Shown piece by piece: positions 8,966 through 19,006 of a DNA stretch of 56,486 bases. The notes under the pieces are model-generated. The model saw only the letters and a list, made by a program, of their open reading frames with translations, made no database searches and had not been told where the DNA came from. This DNA is from Actinomycetota bacterium (lineage in GTDB: Bacteria > Actinomycetota > Acidimicrobiia > Acidimicrobiales > Microtrichaceae). Position 1 is the stretch's first letter; each line of letters starts with the position of its first letter. The position numbers were made by a program, and so were the translations under genes. The DNA lies in assembly GCA_016703525.1 (NCBI GenBank), contig JADJBW010000020.1, positions 1 through 56,486 of the forward strand, in the 5' to 3' direction.

Positions 8966-10264
8966 CTAGCCGCAATGGACCCGATTCACTGTAAGGCCTC
9001 TGGCAATAGGCTCACGCAGGTCCGCAGGGAGAGACGTGCGATACACGGCTAGAGGAACCGTGTTCTGAATGTCCTCGACGTCACGGAAGAGGTCGTCGGG
9101 GAGTTTCGGAGATCTCACCATTCCTTCTGCGTACAGAAGGGAGAGCAACGAGCCGTCCTCGTCGATCAGTTGGCTCGGGTCGCGGCGCAGCGCGTCGAGA
9201 TCCCGGCAGCCGCCGCGGAGCTTGCCGTCCACAACCTCGCCAAGGCGATCAAGCCCTGCGGCCGTAAGCGTCAGCTCACCCTGATCGACAACGAACGCCT
9301 TGACCGCCCTCCTAGTCAATTCGGCGTTCGACTCCGACCAATCGGATGGCGTGATCTCGGCGACGACCTCGAGATCAGGACCGATCATAGGCGAGTTGGC
9401 CTCCATGAGTATCAGTGATCCCGCCACTTCGCCGTCGAAGTGAAGGAGGTTGCGTCTACTACCCCACAGGGGGACGATCCCAGGCTCTACGAGAACCTGA
9501 CGGTTCATGTTGTCGAGCCGTTGTATCAAGCCATATATAGCGGACTGGGCCCTCCGCCCATTGCGAGGGAACACCAGCCACCGCTTCTGGCCCATGATCG
9601 CAGCCGTCTTGCTGGCGGCTAGGTCAAGATGCTCCCGAACGTTCTGGTCGGGGAGCCACGAGGCGAAGAAGGGGAAGCTGGCCAGCAGCGAGCTCATTAC
9701 AAGTCCCAGCGCGGCCACTGATCGCGTCCGTCGACTCGATGGCCTTCTTCGTTTCGGTCGCCAGAGTTGCCACGCTGAAACTGCGGAGGCAAACCAAAGG
9801 AACGCCGTGGCCGCACTCAGCATCAATAGATGCGACGGATCGTGAATTTGAGCTGGCAATAGCGCGGTGTTGAAAGCAGCGGCGCCTGCGACAAGCCAAC
9901 CGGTGGTGAGGAGCGTCCACGACGGCTCGATCTTGTGTCGATAGGCCGCAACGGCGACCGCGCCGAGGAACAGTCCCGATGCCAGAAGGATGCCGAGAGG
10001 CGTCCCGCCGCTGTACTTCGATGTCCAGTCGAGACTAGGACGCGGATCGAGCAGGATGAGACTACCCCGTACGATTCCGCTAAGGCCTTGGGTCGTGCCC
10101 TCGCTGGTCGCAACTGCTCTGGCGAGCAGGGCTGCGTTTCCGCCGCCGCCGTTCATCAAAAGGTTGCCGATCGGGCCCGCCCACAGCACGCAGACCAGAA
10201 CGAGTCCTATGCGCCTGCTGGCCGTCAGCCATAGTGCATCGCGGATGGAGGCCTTGGCCTTCAA
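8966..10264 (-). CDS. C-terminal part of a polytopic GT-C-like membrane protein (after an in-frame TGA)
   Basis: 432 residues with several membrane segments in the first half (IGLVLVCVLWAGPIGNLLM, LLASGLFLGAVAVAAY, LMLSAATAFLWFASAVSAW, VMSSLLASFPFFASWL). A soluble, probably extracytoplasmic, C-terminal half of about 230 residues follows (from QNVREHLDLAASKT to the end). It is in the same frame as the upstream ORF 10268-10906, separated only by one TGA and one further codon, so the two are almost certainly one gene of about 646 codons. The apparent TTG start at 10264 has no ribosome site. A paralogue of the same type lies at the other end of the island (53581-54648). Transferase role inferred from membrane topology and setting. 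Confidence 0.55.
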   Translation of the reverse strand: MKAKASIRDALWLTASRRIGLVLVCVLWAGPIGNLLMNGGGGNAALLARAVATSEGTTQGLSGIVRGSLILLDPRPSLDWTSKYSGGTPLGILLASGLFLGAVAVAAYRHKIEPSWTLLTTGWLVAGAAAFNTALLPAQIHDPSHLLMLSAATAFLWFASAVSAWQLWRPKRRRPSSRRTRSVAALGLVMSSLLASFPFFASWLPDQNVREHLDLAASKTAAIMGQKRWLVFPRNGRRAQSAIYGLIQRLDNMNRQVLVEPGIVPLWGSRRNLLHFDGEVAGSLILMEANSPMIGPDLEVVAEITPSDWSESNAELTRRAVKAFVVDQGELTLTAAGLDRLGEVVDGKLRGGCRDLDALRRDPSQLIDEDGSLLSLLYAEGMVRSPKLPDDLFRDVEDIQNTVPLAVYRTSLPADLREPIARGLTVNRVHCG

Positions 10265-10267
10265 TAG

Positions 10268-10906
10268 TCAGAGCGACCAGAGGCCGAGAGCTAGGATCGG
10301 CAAAGCGAACTGAACGTGGAATTGGATCGCCAAAGAGCCAAACATGAGGAATGCTACTGCGGCAGCGTCATCGCCAACCCGGCATCGCCAGCCCAGGAAT
10401 ACACACGTGAGAAAAGGGAGTGACGCTGCAATGGAATTGGACGGCCAAGCGATTGGCACGCCAATAGAGGGCGCAGCGAGCAGGATGGATGCGAAGCATG
10501 CAAGGGTGAGCGACGTCGACCTTGTGCGCCAACCGCACGAAGCGGCACACGCGGCACATGTGGCAGCCATTGCCGTCGGTGCCAAGAGAAGGCCTATGTC
10601 AGATCCGAACAGCCACACGAACGGCGCATTAAGGTAGAAGAACGCGGGCCCGGGGTGATTTGGATTGGGCCGATCTTGCACTTCTAGACTCGTGACCATC
10701 CCAAGCGTCGGGGTGTTCACCGTGACAATCTCGCTCGAGCGGGTCGCTACTATCGAAGAGTCGCCAATGGGTTCGAACCCAGTGAGACTCAGTACGGTCG
10801 GCTGAATGAGCAACAGAGCGAGGCAGAGGCCAAGCAGAATGAGCACCCAGTTTGGCGGACGGTGGTACGAGCGGGACGGCATGCTGGGTTCCGTCATCGA
10901 GCCCAC
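10268..10906 (-). CDS. N-terminal part of the same GT-C-like membrane protein
   Basis: 212 residues: a first membrane helix (WVLILLGLCLALLLIQPTVL), then an outward loop with IGDSSIVATRSSEIV and NHPGPAFFYLNAPFVWLFG, then more helices (LLLAPTAMAATCAACAA, TLACFASILLAAPSIGV, FALPILALGLWSL). The loop matches the paralogue at 54.6 kb in position and wording (GDDAVIALRSTDV, FHPGPALFWWLAPW). This resembles the first-loop acidic region of GT-C transferases. The ORF ends at a TGA (10268-10270) that is in frame with the following ORF. Unlike most genes here it has no frame breaks over 1.9 kb and somewhat lower GC than its neighbours. Confidence 0.55.
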   Translation of the reverse strand: MGSMTEPSMPSRSYHRPPNWVLILLGLCLALLLIQPTVLSLTGFEPIGDSSIVATRSSEIVTVNTPTLGMVTSLEVQDRPNPNHPGPAFFYLNAPFVWLFGSDIGLLLAPTAMAATCAACAASCGWRTRSTSLTLACFASILLAAPSIGVPIAWPSNSIAASLPFLTCVFLGWRCRVGDDAAAVAFLMFGSLAIQFHVQFALPILALGLWSL

Positions 10907-11059
10907 CTTTGAACTGGGGAATCACCGGTCCCTATCGGTTGAGCGAGGCGACCGCAACGTATCAGCGGTCGTTCGGAGGCTCGTCGGCGGTTGGCTGCTG
11001 TCTTCTTGTGGCGATCTGTGCAGCTCGTGCGGGACTCAGGATTGATCCATCGAGTAGGT

Positions 11060-11837
11060 CGAGCGACCCGCACCAGGTTGTTATCATCAGACTCGCAAAC
11101 ACCGATAGGAGCCTGTCGATAAGGGACCGCTGTTGCTGGCCGTTGAGCAGATCGGCCGCGAGCACGGCTCATGGCGCTGTGCCACTGATGATCCCTCGGT
11201 AACACGCAGCGCGACGGGTGCGGTGCTACCACCCGAACCTGCGACTTGTTCCCGACGTTGTCCGCGATCATGGTGGCTAGAGCAGGGACCGATGTCTCCC
11301 TCGTCTCCCTTGAGGTTGTTGACGCGGCATGGAGTGCGGGCGAGTGCAGCCAAGGCGCCGGCGACCGTATCCTCCGTGGAGACGCGTTTTCGCGTCGGTT
11401 GCCCTTCGCCGTGCATGTCGATCGGTGTGCCCCCACGGCAGGCATCGCTGAATCCAGATGCGATTGACGGCTCAACGGACCGTGGCATGCTCGAACCGTA
11501 GGCGCTGCAAGCGAACATCCGTCGGCGCGGGATGAGAGATAACGCTTCTCGCCGGCGCAAGGTGCTTAGAGTGGGCCTTCCGTGCCGGATCGCCTACGAT
11601 TCTCCCGACCCGGACGAACGAATCCCGATGGAACACCGCATCGTCGACCGCAAGCGCGTCGGACATGCTGTCGCGATCGGTTACTGAGGCTTCAACGAAC
11701 GCGACCGCCTCGCCACGGTCGGCGGTGTCACCGCTGCTGAGATCACGGACGACGGTGAACTGGTCACCTCGACAGACGAAAGCTTCGACCAAATGACGCC
11801 CGATGCATCCGGCCCCGCCAGTGACGAATGCTCGCAT
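11060..11837 (-). pseudogene. Decayed NAD-dependent epimerase/dehydratase
   Basis: The first 86 residues are good: MRAFVTGGAGCIGRHLVEAF (Rossmann GxxGxxG), VEASVTDRDSMSDALA and AVFHRDSFVRVGR. Then the similarity stops near 11580 and reappears in another frame with only C-terminal pieces: SIASGFSDACRGGTPIDMHG, VSTEDTVAGALAALARTP and, in a third frame, ALATMIADNVGN. About 100 residues of the middle, including most of the region around the catalytic YxxxK, cannot be found; FACSAYGSSM may be its remnant. A missing block is more than sequencing indels can explain, so this is called a pseudogene. It lies directly beside a transposase fragment. The exact downstream limit is uncertain. Confidence 0.55.
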
Positions 11838-11877
11838 CCGGGCGAGGATAGCAGTACGGGCTTCGCCCGTTCACCGG

Positions 11878-12290
11878 TCACCTGGTTTGCGGGGCCAGGG
11901 TGGCCTTGGGGTCGGCGGTACAGATTCTCCCACTCGACCAGCTGGTCGCCGAGGCTGGAGTGCGGTCTGTTGTGCGTGTAGCGGTTGATCCAGGCGAAGA
12001 TGGTCCGGCGGGCCTCGGCGCTGGGCGGGCACCGGTAGCGGTGCGCGACCTCACGCTTGAGCGGTGGCCAGACGCTTCCGCGGCGGCGTTGTCCCAATAC
12101 ACCGCGGTGCGCACGGGCGACTGGACTATCTCGATCTCGGCGACCTGCCTGCGGTAGTTCCCGGACGGTATTGGGACCCGCGGTCGTCGTGCAAGAGGAT
12201 CCCGGCCGTGTTCCCGCCTCGCGTGCCATTGGCCATCGTGAGCGTATCTGCGACCAGATCGGTGCCCTATCCGTCGACCAATGACTCCGA
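11878..12290 (-). mobile_element. Fragment of IS3-family transposase (OrfB, C-terminal half)
   Basis: Across frames the sequence reads DLVADTLTMANGTRGGNTAG, then LHDDRGSQYRPG (normally HSDRGSQYTS, carrying the second catalytic Asp). WDNAAAE carries the catalytic Glu. LKREVAHRYRCPPSAEARR, IFAWINRYTHNRPHSSLGDQ and VEWENLYRR follow. This is the integrase core (DDE) of IS3-type OrfB. The N-terminal half and OrfA are absent, and I did not find terminal inverted repeats. Frame breaks near 12090 and 12190 leave no intact product, so it is a remnant. It lies immediately upstream of the decayed epimerase. Confidence 0.65.
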
Positions 12291-12590
12291 CTCGCGGTCG
12301 ACGCGATCCGTCCTCGACCGGGCCCAACAAACCCGTCCGAAGCGGTTCGGAAACCGTCTCCGCCTGGCTGTACCGGAGAACGTTCCCAGAACGGTCCCGG
12401 TGGTCGCTCCCCGCCGATCGGGAGCGCGCCACTCGTCGGACCGTGGGACTGGACCGGCTCGCCTTCAGTCCGTGGGCGTTGCGAACGGCGATCGCGCTGC
12501 ATCGCTTGAGGCACTCAAGCCCTCCGGGTGCAGCGATCCCCGAGGAGTCGTTGTCGGGCCAGCGCCAGGCATGCCGCGGCTCGAGCCGAC
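12291..12590. other. About 300 bases with no recognisable gene
   Basis: Between the transposase remnant and the stop of the PIG-V-like gene I see only open frames without family resemblance on both strands. Given the adjacent IS fragment and decayed epimerase, it may be debris of a former gene. Confidence 0.4.
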
Positions 12591-13765
12591 TCACGACAGA
12601 TACGCGCCGCGGGCGAACAGCGCCGTGAGCGCGAGAAGGCACACGGCGCTCACGACGAGGTGGCCCCGAGTCGCGGACCGTCGCGGCGCGAGCCACGTGC
12701 CGAGCGCCGCGGCGGCGGGGAACAGGGCGAGCGCGTATCGGCCGGCCCCGACCAGGTCGTTGGTGCCGAACAGGAGCATCGCCACGATGACGATCACGTA
12801 CACCCCGGCCGCGGTCCCCAGCCGGCGGACTGTCGTCGGAATCAATGCGACGACCGCTCCGAGGATGGCGAGTTGTGCGAGATTCGACGCGATGTAGTCG
12901 GCCTCGTGGATCCGAATCATGCGGGCCGCCATGTGGAGCTTGAACCAGGTCATCGGACCGCCCGATGGCCCTTGGCTCCACTGCTCCTGCACCCCTGCCC
13001 AGAGCAACGGCTGCCCCCACCTTCTGGCGAGGTAGACCGAGTACGCGATCACGCCCCACCACGCGGCGAGGAGCGATGCGAGATGCGTACAGCGGAGCCG
13101 CCGGACGTACCAACGGGCGAGTTGGTACCACATGGCCGGACCTCGAACCGAGGCCTGTATCGAGGAGCGCCCTCGCGTTCGACCATCGCGATGACGATGC
13201 CGATTCCAACGGCGACGCCCACGGGTCGAACTGCCGAGGCCGCTCCGGCGAGGAACACCGCCAGGGGCCATCGGCCGCGGTCGGCCGCAACGAACGCTGC
13301 GAGCGCGACAGCGAGGAACATGGCGTCGCTGTACACGGCGCCGTACAGATACCAGCCGTACGCGTACAGGAGAAGCACGCCGGTGGACACCTTGCGCTCG
13401 CGGTCGGTGAGGTGCCGGCTCGTCCATTCCCAGAACAGCAGAGCAGCCGCGAGGCCGGCAACGAACGACACGATCACGGAGACGCCGATCGGACCTCCGA
13501 ACCGTCCGTCGGCGAGACGATCGATCGTCCTGACCGTGAGCGGATACCCCGGGAACCACGCCACGAGTGGATGCGCGATCTTCGGAGAGTACGTGTACCC
13601 CTCGGTGGCGATCGCGAGGTAGGCGCCTCCGTCGACTCTGATCCACACGCCGTCCGATGTTGGGCTCTGGACTGATGCCAGGTACCGCACGACGGTGACC
13701 GCCGACGCGGTCACGGCCCACACGGTGACGGGGAACCACCGGCCGGTGCGCGGTTGTTCGCTCAT
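12591..13765 (-). CDS. PIG-V/GT76-like membrane mannosyltransferase-type protein, one frameshift
   Basis: A polytopic membrane protein of about 390 residues. It begins MSEQPRTGRWFPVTVW and has the first-loop signature DGGAYLAIATEGYTYSP followed by VAWFPGYPLTVRTID. This matches the D-x-W-Y-x-x-I-A-x-x-G-Y ... F-P-x-Y-P pattern of PIG-V-type polyprenyl-phosphate-mannose transferases. Helices follow (IGVSVIVSFVAGLAAALLFW, GVLLLYAYGWYLYGAVYSDA). After a frame break near 13140 come VGAGRYALALFPAAAALGTW and the C-terminal helix. The ATG overlaps the stop of the upstream gene as ATGA, so the two are translationally coupled. The sugar donor would be a polyprenyl-phosphate sugar, acting on the outer membrane face; the acceptor is unknown. 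Confidence 0.65.
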
Positions 13766-15211
13766 CGATCGGCGAATCGGTAGACGATCGTCCGGCCCGG
13801 CCGATCGCCAGTTGCGGAGAACGCGGCTCGATCGTGGCGCCGTCGGGAAGGCGCAGCGCCCCGGAATCGGGCCACTCGAGTTCGACTCCCCAGGTCGGTG
13901 GCGACGGGCTTGCGGGTCGACAGCGGACAGGTCTCCTTGATCGGGTTCTCGGGTGCCCCGTAGGCGATCCAGCCGAAGCACGTGGCGATGACCTCGCCGG
14001 GGGTCGTGGCTCGGCCGAGGTATCGCCCGGCCGCCCGACGGGTTCCCTCCAGGCGCTCGTATCCGTCGATCTCGTGGCCGTGTGCGATGACGATCGCTGC
14101 GCGCCACACCTGAGGGCCTTCGGCGGCCAGCGCCAGGACGCCCGCCAGCGCGGTGACCGCCATGACCCGGCGGCGCCTTGGAGGGTCTGCCACCAGATCG
14201 GACACCACATCGGGCACGAGTGCGATGCCCACGGCTGCTCCGAGCGACACGAGGGGGTAGAGGACGGTCACGTACCAGCCATAGGGATCGCCGAAGTCCG
14301 CGATCGAGAAGAACGCCAAGTGCAGGCAGGCCCACGTCACCACGGCCACGCCGACCACGGCGAGCGCGGGAGCGCGACGTCTGAGCCGCTGGATCACGAG
14401 GAGCGAGAGCGCTGCGAGCAGGAGCGGGCCGAGCGCGCGGTCGGCGCCGAGCGCGCGAAGCACCCACAGCACATCAGCGTCGTGCGTCGGGTTCTTCACG
14501 ACGGTCAGCTTCTGCGTCGCGCTGTACGGCACGGGCGAGCCGAAGTACCACGTCGAGAACGCGAGCCATGGGGCTGCCGCGGCGACGGCGGCGAGTGCGA
14601 CACGGCGTGGGAACTGATGATGCACCACGAGGAAGCCGATCACGACCGACGCGGCGAGCAACCCGGCATCGAGTTTGTTCACGACGGCGAGCCCGATCAC
14701 GACGCCCGCGAGCGTGTGCCGTTCCACGACGATCAGCGCCAGCGCCGCGAGTCCGAGGACCACGGCGAACGACGACTCCATCCCGCTCAGCGACAGGAGG
14801 CGGAAGTCGACGCTGGTCAGGAGAAGGAAGGACGCGCCGCGGCACACCGCAGTCCCCCAGCCGATTGCCCAGCCAGGCAACCAGGCCACAGGCGCTGGCG
14901 TAGCACGCCGCGCCGACGGCCGATGCAACCCCTTCGAGGCCCAGTCCTGCACGACTCAGCGACGCGAGCACCAAGGTGTAGAGCGGTGCGCTCGCACCGT
15001 TGGTTCGGTCGCCGTCGTTGTAGGTGAAGCCGTGGCCGTGTGCCAGGCGCCACGCGTATCGAAACGTGATGGCCGCGTCATCGAACAGGACGTCGCGGAT
15101 GTCGCGAACGCCGAGCGCGAATGCCACGATCGTGACGAACGCAACGAGTGCCCACGACGGTGGAGCGAATGCGCTGCGGCGACGTGACTGCTCGAATCCC
15201 CCGGTCGCCAC
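13762..15211 (-). CDS. AftB-like/GT-C membrane glycosyltransferase, one frameshift
   Basis: About 480 residues. The GTG start at 15211 gives MATGGFEQSRRRSAF and a first helix (LVAFVTIVAFALGV). The outward loop reads VLFDDAAITFRYAWRLAHG, FTYNDGDRTNGASAPLYT, the double-Asp loop pattern of AftB-type arabinofuranosyl and related GT-C transferases. Many helices follow, and a soluble C-terminal tail contains GEVIATCFGWIAYGAPENPI. The frame changes near 14880 and again near 13930. It is the upstream member of a coupled pair with the PIG-V-like gene (ATGA overlap at 13762-13765) and is divergent from the GT4 gene. Both would act on polyprenyl-phosphate sugars outside the membrane. Confidence 0.65.
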
Positions 15212-15266
15212 CGAGCGATCCTAGCCAGGCGCGATAGGGTTTCCCGCTACGAGGAGAGGGAGGGTC

Positions 15267-16511
15267 ATGCCCGTGGACGGCCGTGTGCGCCTGCTCGCCG
15301 TGAGCCACGAGGCATCGCAGACCGGTGCCCCGATCGTGCTGGCATTCCTCCTGGACTGGCTCAAGAAGAACTCCGACGTCTCCGTCCGTACGCTCCTGGT
15401 CGAGGACGGTCCGCTCCGGGCTCGGTTCGAAGGGGCCGGTGAGGTCTCCGCGTTGACCGACCGCTCCGGGGCGGAGCTGCTCGGATTCATCGAGCGCGGT
15501 CTCCTCGCTCGCGGCGCCGGGCGCCTCCGGCGTGTTCCTTCAGCGCTGCGCTACCTTCCGGCCTTCGCGTCGATCGGGCGGTTCGATCTCGTCTATCTCA
15601 ACAGCCTGACGACACTCGACGTCGTGCCGTTCCTGAAGCAGCCGACGCGGGTGATCGCCCACATCCACGAGGGCCCGCTGACCATCGCATCGTGGCGCCG
15701 GACGCACGCTCCGAAGCCACGCCACCTTGCGCTCGTCGAACGCTGGATCGCCGTCAGCGAGGAAACCGCCGAGGCGATCGAGTCGCTGCCCGGCGTCGCC
15801 CGCGACACCGTCGTGCTGCACCATCCCTTCATCGACGTCGGCGCGGCCCAGGACCGCACGGTGAGCGCCGACGAACTCGGGTCGCTCCGCATCTCGATGG
15901 GCATACCTCCAGATGCTCAGGTCGTGGTCGGGTCGGGCACCATCGATCGGCGAAAGGGGCCGGATCTCTTCGTGCAGCTCGCGATGGCGGTCCGAACGGG
16001 ACGTCGGGACGACGAGCGCCCCGTTCACTTCGTTTGGGTGGGCGGTGATCTCACGGGTCTCGATTGGCCGCACCTCGAGGCGGACCTCCAACGGACCGGA
16101 GCCGATCACGTGCTGGACCGGCACGTCGCCGACCCGTGGCCGCTCTTTCATCTCGCGGACGTGTTCGCGCTCACATCGCGAGAGGATCCGTTCCCGCTTG
16201 TGTGCATGGAGCACGCCGCGCTCGGGGTTCCGGTCGTCGCCTACGACAGCAGCGGCATCACACACCTGCTCGCCGAGGCCGGCCCACTCGCGGCCGACGG
16301 CATCGTCCCTATCTGGACGTCGCGACCATGGCGTCACGAGTGCGAGACCTTCTCGCGGATCCGGCGCGGGCTCACGAAACCGGCCTGCAGCCGGCGGCCG
16401 CGGTCCCCGCCCGGCACGACGTCGAGGTGGGCGGCCGAGCGATCGCCGCGGAGCTCGGCGTGCGACCTCGTCGCCTCGGCGCTGACTACCGCTCCTCGTA
16501 CCATCGCCTGA
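15267..16511 (+). CDS. GT4-family glycosyltransferase 1, frameshifted near the C-terminus
   Basis: A cytoplasmic retaining glycosyltransferase of the GT-B fold. A strong GGAGAGGGAGGG ribosome site precedes ATG 15267. The N-domain begins VRLLAVSHEASQTGAPIVLA and contains VIAHIHEGP; the linker is VEDGPLRARFEGAGE-like. The C-domain has VVVGSGTIDRRKGPDLFVQL and VHFVWVGGDLTGL. FHLADVFALTSREDPFPLVC then MEHAALGVPVVAYDSSG gives the E-x7-E nucleotide-sugar site. A frame break near 16300 displaces the last helix region (VATMASRVRDLLADPARAHE). The true stop is therefore uncertain, and the ORF overlaps the end of the convergent SGNH gene. It is paralogous to the GT4 at 38266. Confidence 0.75.
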   Translation: MPVDGRVRLLAVSHEASQTGAPIVLAFLLDWLKKNSDVSVRTLLVEDGPLRARFEGAGEVSALTDRSGAELLGFIERGLLARGAGRLRRVPSALRYLPAFASIGRFDLVYLNSLTTLDVVPFLKQPTRVIAHIHEGPLTIASWRRTHAPKPRHLALVERWIAVSEETAEAIESLPGVARDTVVLHHPFIDVGAAQDRTVSADELGSLRISMGIPPDAQVVVGSGTIDRRKGPDLFVQLAMAVRTGRRDDERPVHFVWVGGDLTGLDWPHLEADLQRTGADHVLDRHVADPWPLFHLADVFALTSREDPFPLVCMEHAALGVPVVAYDSSGITHLLAEAGPLAADGIVPIWTSRPWRHECETFSRIRRGLTKPACSRRPRSPPGTTSRWAAERSPRSSACDLVASALTTAPRTIA

Positions 16512-18063
16512 CGCGCGGCGCGAGATCCTGCCAGATGCGTTCGGCGACGAGCCGAGCACCTTCCTCGTTGAGGTGGCCGCCGTCGATGAACACGTCGTCG
16601 TGTCCGGCAAGCGTCGTCGAGATGTCCACCGTCGGTTCCGTTAGCTCCGCGATGGCCCGCTGTTCCGGCGGCCCGATGATCCGGACCGGCTGCAAGAAGA
16701 GGAACGGCTCGACGCCGGACCGCTCCGCGCGCGAGCGTCAACTGCTTTCCCCGTTCGTAGACCCGGCCCGCGTCGGTGCCATCCTGTGGCGTGAACGCAT
16801 AGTCGTAGGTCGCTCCGCTCTCGTCCTGCGACTGACCATCGGTGAACGCAGAACCCGGGTCTACGTCATTGGTGTCGTCCTGTCCGACCTTGGCGCCAGC
16901 GACGGGCGCCAGCCGGCGGAGCACCTTCCGGATGAGCGAATGCTCCAGGTACGCCGACCAGAGGCTCGGCGCCTGGTCGCCCTCCGGTGACGACTGGGCG
17001 AAGCGTGTTGCGATGGAGGAGCCGGCGAGGCGCTGTGCGTACGCGTACGCCCACACATGAGTCGGCACCGCCTCGTTGAGCAGCGATTGGCTCGTGATCT
17101 CGTTGGCTCCGTCGTAGAACACCGCCATGTCGGGGTCCGGCTCCGCCGCGAGTTGCTGCTCGAACAGCACCATCTCCTGAAAGTGCGTCCAGCCCCGTTG
17201 CCCGTAGTTGCGCACGACGATCGGCACGCCGTCGCGTTCGGCCAGTCGGGCCACCCAGGAGGCGATCGTGTACTCGTCTCGTTGACCCTCGCCCCAGGTC
17301 GTCGAGCCCCCGAAGAACCACACCGATGGCATCTCGGGCCGGTCGTCGTGGGGCCGGTAGGACCGTCGAACCCACCCGTCGATGTTCAGCAGACGCGAGC
17401 GGTAGTCGTTGGGGCGCCACTCCGTGAACGGCCAGTACCCTCCGGTCGGTCGCTGAATCGTGTCGAAGTACTCCTCGCGCCATGGGTACGCCGCCATAGC
17501 CGGTTCGTCGTTCCGAGGGTCGCGCGGTTTCGGACCCTGCACGCCTCTCGCGTCGTCTTGGGCCTCCGGGCTCGGTGCGGCGCTTCGGTGTTGCGAGTCC
17601 CACGCCCAACCCGACCCGAAGTCGGCGACCAACACGGCCATGAGCAGCCCTGCGAGCCGAAGGAGCCTCGACGGCCCACCAGCCTTCGTGCCATTCGCTG
17701 CGGCGAAGGAGCGCGGAGCCTGCCCAACATCGACATCAGCGGGCTCACCCCAGGAATCGGAGCCCGCCCACGCGGGCCGACGTCCGGGGCCGAGCGGCGA
17801 CTGACCGCCCAGATCGGCAGGACGCCGAGAACGAAGATCGCCCAGCCCGCGCCAACGACGAGGGCGTCGACCGCCTTCGCCGTGCCTCGCGCGACGAGTC
17901 GTGCGACATCGACTCCTGCCAGAATCGCGCCGGCGGCCGCCACCCCAACAGATGCCAACGCGAACGCTCGCCAGGCGTGCCCGGCGGCGAGCAACACGCC
18001 GGCCGCTGTGGCAGGCACCACCACCGGCACCCACCGGCCGAACCAGTTGCGCCCTCGAGTCAC
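16486..18063 (-). CDS. SxtJ-like membrane domain fused to SGNH hydrolase, copy 1
   Basis: About 525 residues. The GTG at 18063 is chosen because a GGGGAGGGG ribosome site lies just upstream. The N-terminal 130 residues are hydrophobic (VPVVVPATAAGVLLAAG, LASVGVAAAGAILAGV, VVGAGWAIFVLGVLPIWAVS) and end in a segment like SxtJ proteins. A further helix (LLRLAGLLMAVLVADF) leads to an outward SGNH/GDSL domain. This has block I WFFGGSTTWGEGQ with the catalytic Ser, block II NYGQRGWTHFQE, block III FYDGANEI with the oxyanion Asn, and, after frame breaks near 16740, FIDGGHLNEEGARLV with the D-x-x-H pair. Such domains transfer or remove acyl groups on surface glycans. Divergent from DUF5989; paralogue at 36274. 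Confidence 0.7.
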
Positions 18064-18166
18064 AGCGCTGCCCCTCCCCGGAGCGGGAGCCCTCGAACCG
18101 ATGCCCTCGTCCTCGCTCCGTTCGCGGGTCGAGACTACGCTAGCCACGGGGAGCCGGTGAATCACG

Positions 18167-18934
18167 ATGATCGAAGCAACTCCGACCGCCTCGTTCGGCG
18201 CTGAGCCCGCAGGTCGATCGAAGGGTGGCAGTCGCGGCGAGATACTCCGAATCGCGGCCGCGATCGCAATCGGAACCGTCGGTCCCGTTATCAGGTTTCC
18301 GGAATTCGGCCAGGCGGCGACCCTCGTGGTCGTGTCGGTCGCCGTTGCGGTTCTCGGACGCGGGCGTGGCGGTCGAGTCGTGCGTGGGGTCACCGCCGGC
18401 GTTCTGATCGCGGCGCTCGTCCTTTCGTGGCGAGGCGATTTCGCCCGTGCGGCGGCGGCCGTGTTGGTTGCCACGATCATCGCGGAGGCAGCCCTCTTGG
18501 CCGTTCCTCCGTGGCGTCGCGACGCGCAAGCGGGCTTCCGCGTGATTCCCCCCGGCATCGCCTTGCTGGTCGTGGCGTCGGGCCACTGGTATCTGTACGG
18601 CTCGTCGTTGGGGTTCGCCTTCCTCTCCTGCGGTGCTGCGCTCGTGGTCGTGCTGTGGGTTCTTGGCGGCAACCAACCGGCGGCTTCCCTGCCGCTGGGC
18701 CTGGGACGCGAGGGCGGACGCGACCCCGCACAGGGGGACGTTCGCCTCGGTGTCCTCACGCTCGTCGCGCTTCGGCTCAAGCATGCGTGGCGCCTCGGTC
18801 GTGACGTGACGGCGTTCGCCGGCGGGCAACGGATGTGGTGGCTCATCCCGACGATCGGCATCGTCGTCGCCGTGACCGTGATCGCCTCGGCGACCTCGGC
18901 GACCGTTCCCTACCTCGTCTATACCCTCTTCTGA
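18167..18934 (+). CDS. Membrane protein ending in a DUF5989 domain
   Basis: 255 residues with no frame breaks. The N-terminal 150 residues hold five or so hydrophobic stretches (LRIAAAIAIGTVGPVI, ATLVVVSVAVAVLG, VTAGVLIAALVLSW, AAAAVLVATIIAEAALLAV, GFAFLSCGAALVVVLWVLGG). The last 50 residues (WRLGRDVTAFAGGQRMWWLI to VPYLVYTLF) match DUF5989, normally a stand-alone protein of about 50 residues ending in PFIYTLF. DUF5989 genes commonly neighbour carbamoyltransferase, SxtJ and SGNH genes, exactly as here. The fusion of an SxtJ-like membrane region to DUF5989 is notable. A conserved accessory role for the carbamoyltransferase is inferred from context; the biochemical role is unknown. Confidence 0.7.
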   Translation: MIEATPTASFGAEPAGRSKGGSRGEILRIAAAIAIGTVGPVIRFPEFGQAATLVVVSVAVAVLGRGRGGRVVRGVTAGVLIAALVLSWRGDFARAAAAVLVATIIAEAALLAVPPWRRDAQAGFRVIPPGIALLVVASGHWYLYGSSLGFAFLSCGAALVVVLWVLGGNQPAASLPLGLGREGGRDPAQGDVRLGVLTLVALRLKHAWRLGRDVTAFAGGQRMWWLIPTIGIVVAVTVIASATSATVPYLVYTLF

Positions 18935-19006
18935 GGTGTTGCGTCCGACGGCGCGTCGGTGTCAGGGGCCATGAGGGATCGCTCGGCGTTCGAGTACCGT
19001 CGCGGC

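Noticed and set aside
10268..10270. TGA at the membrane-protein split as a selenocysteine codon
   Set aside because: No downstream hairpin typical of a bacterial selenocysteine insertion element was evident and the surrounding protein is not a redox family.
12528..13622. 364-residue plus-strand ORF opposite the PIG-V-like gene
   Set aside because: Arg/Ala/Glu-rich shadow translation; the minus strand shows the polytopic transferase with a conserved loop motif.
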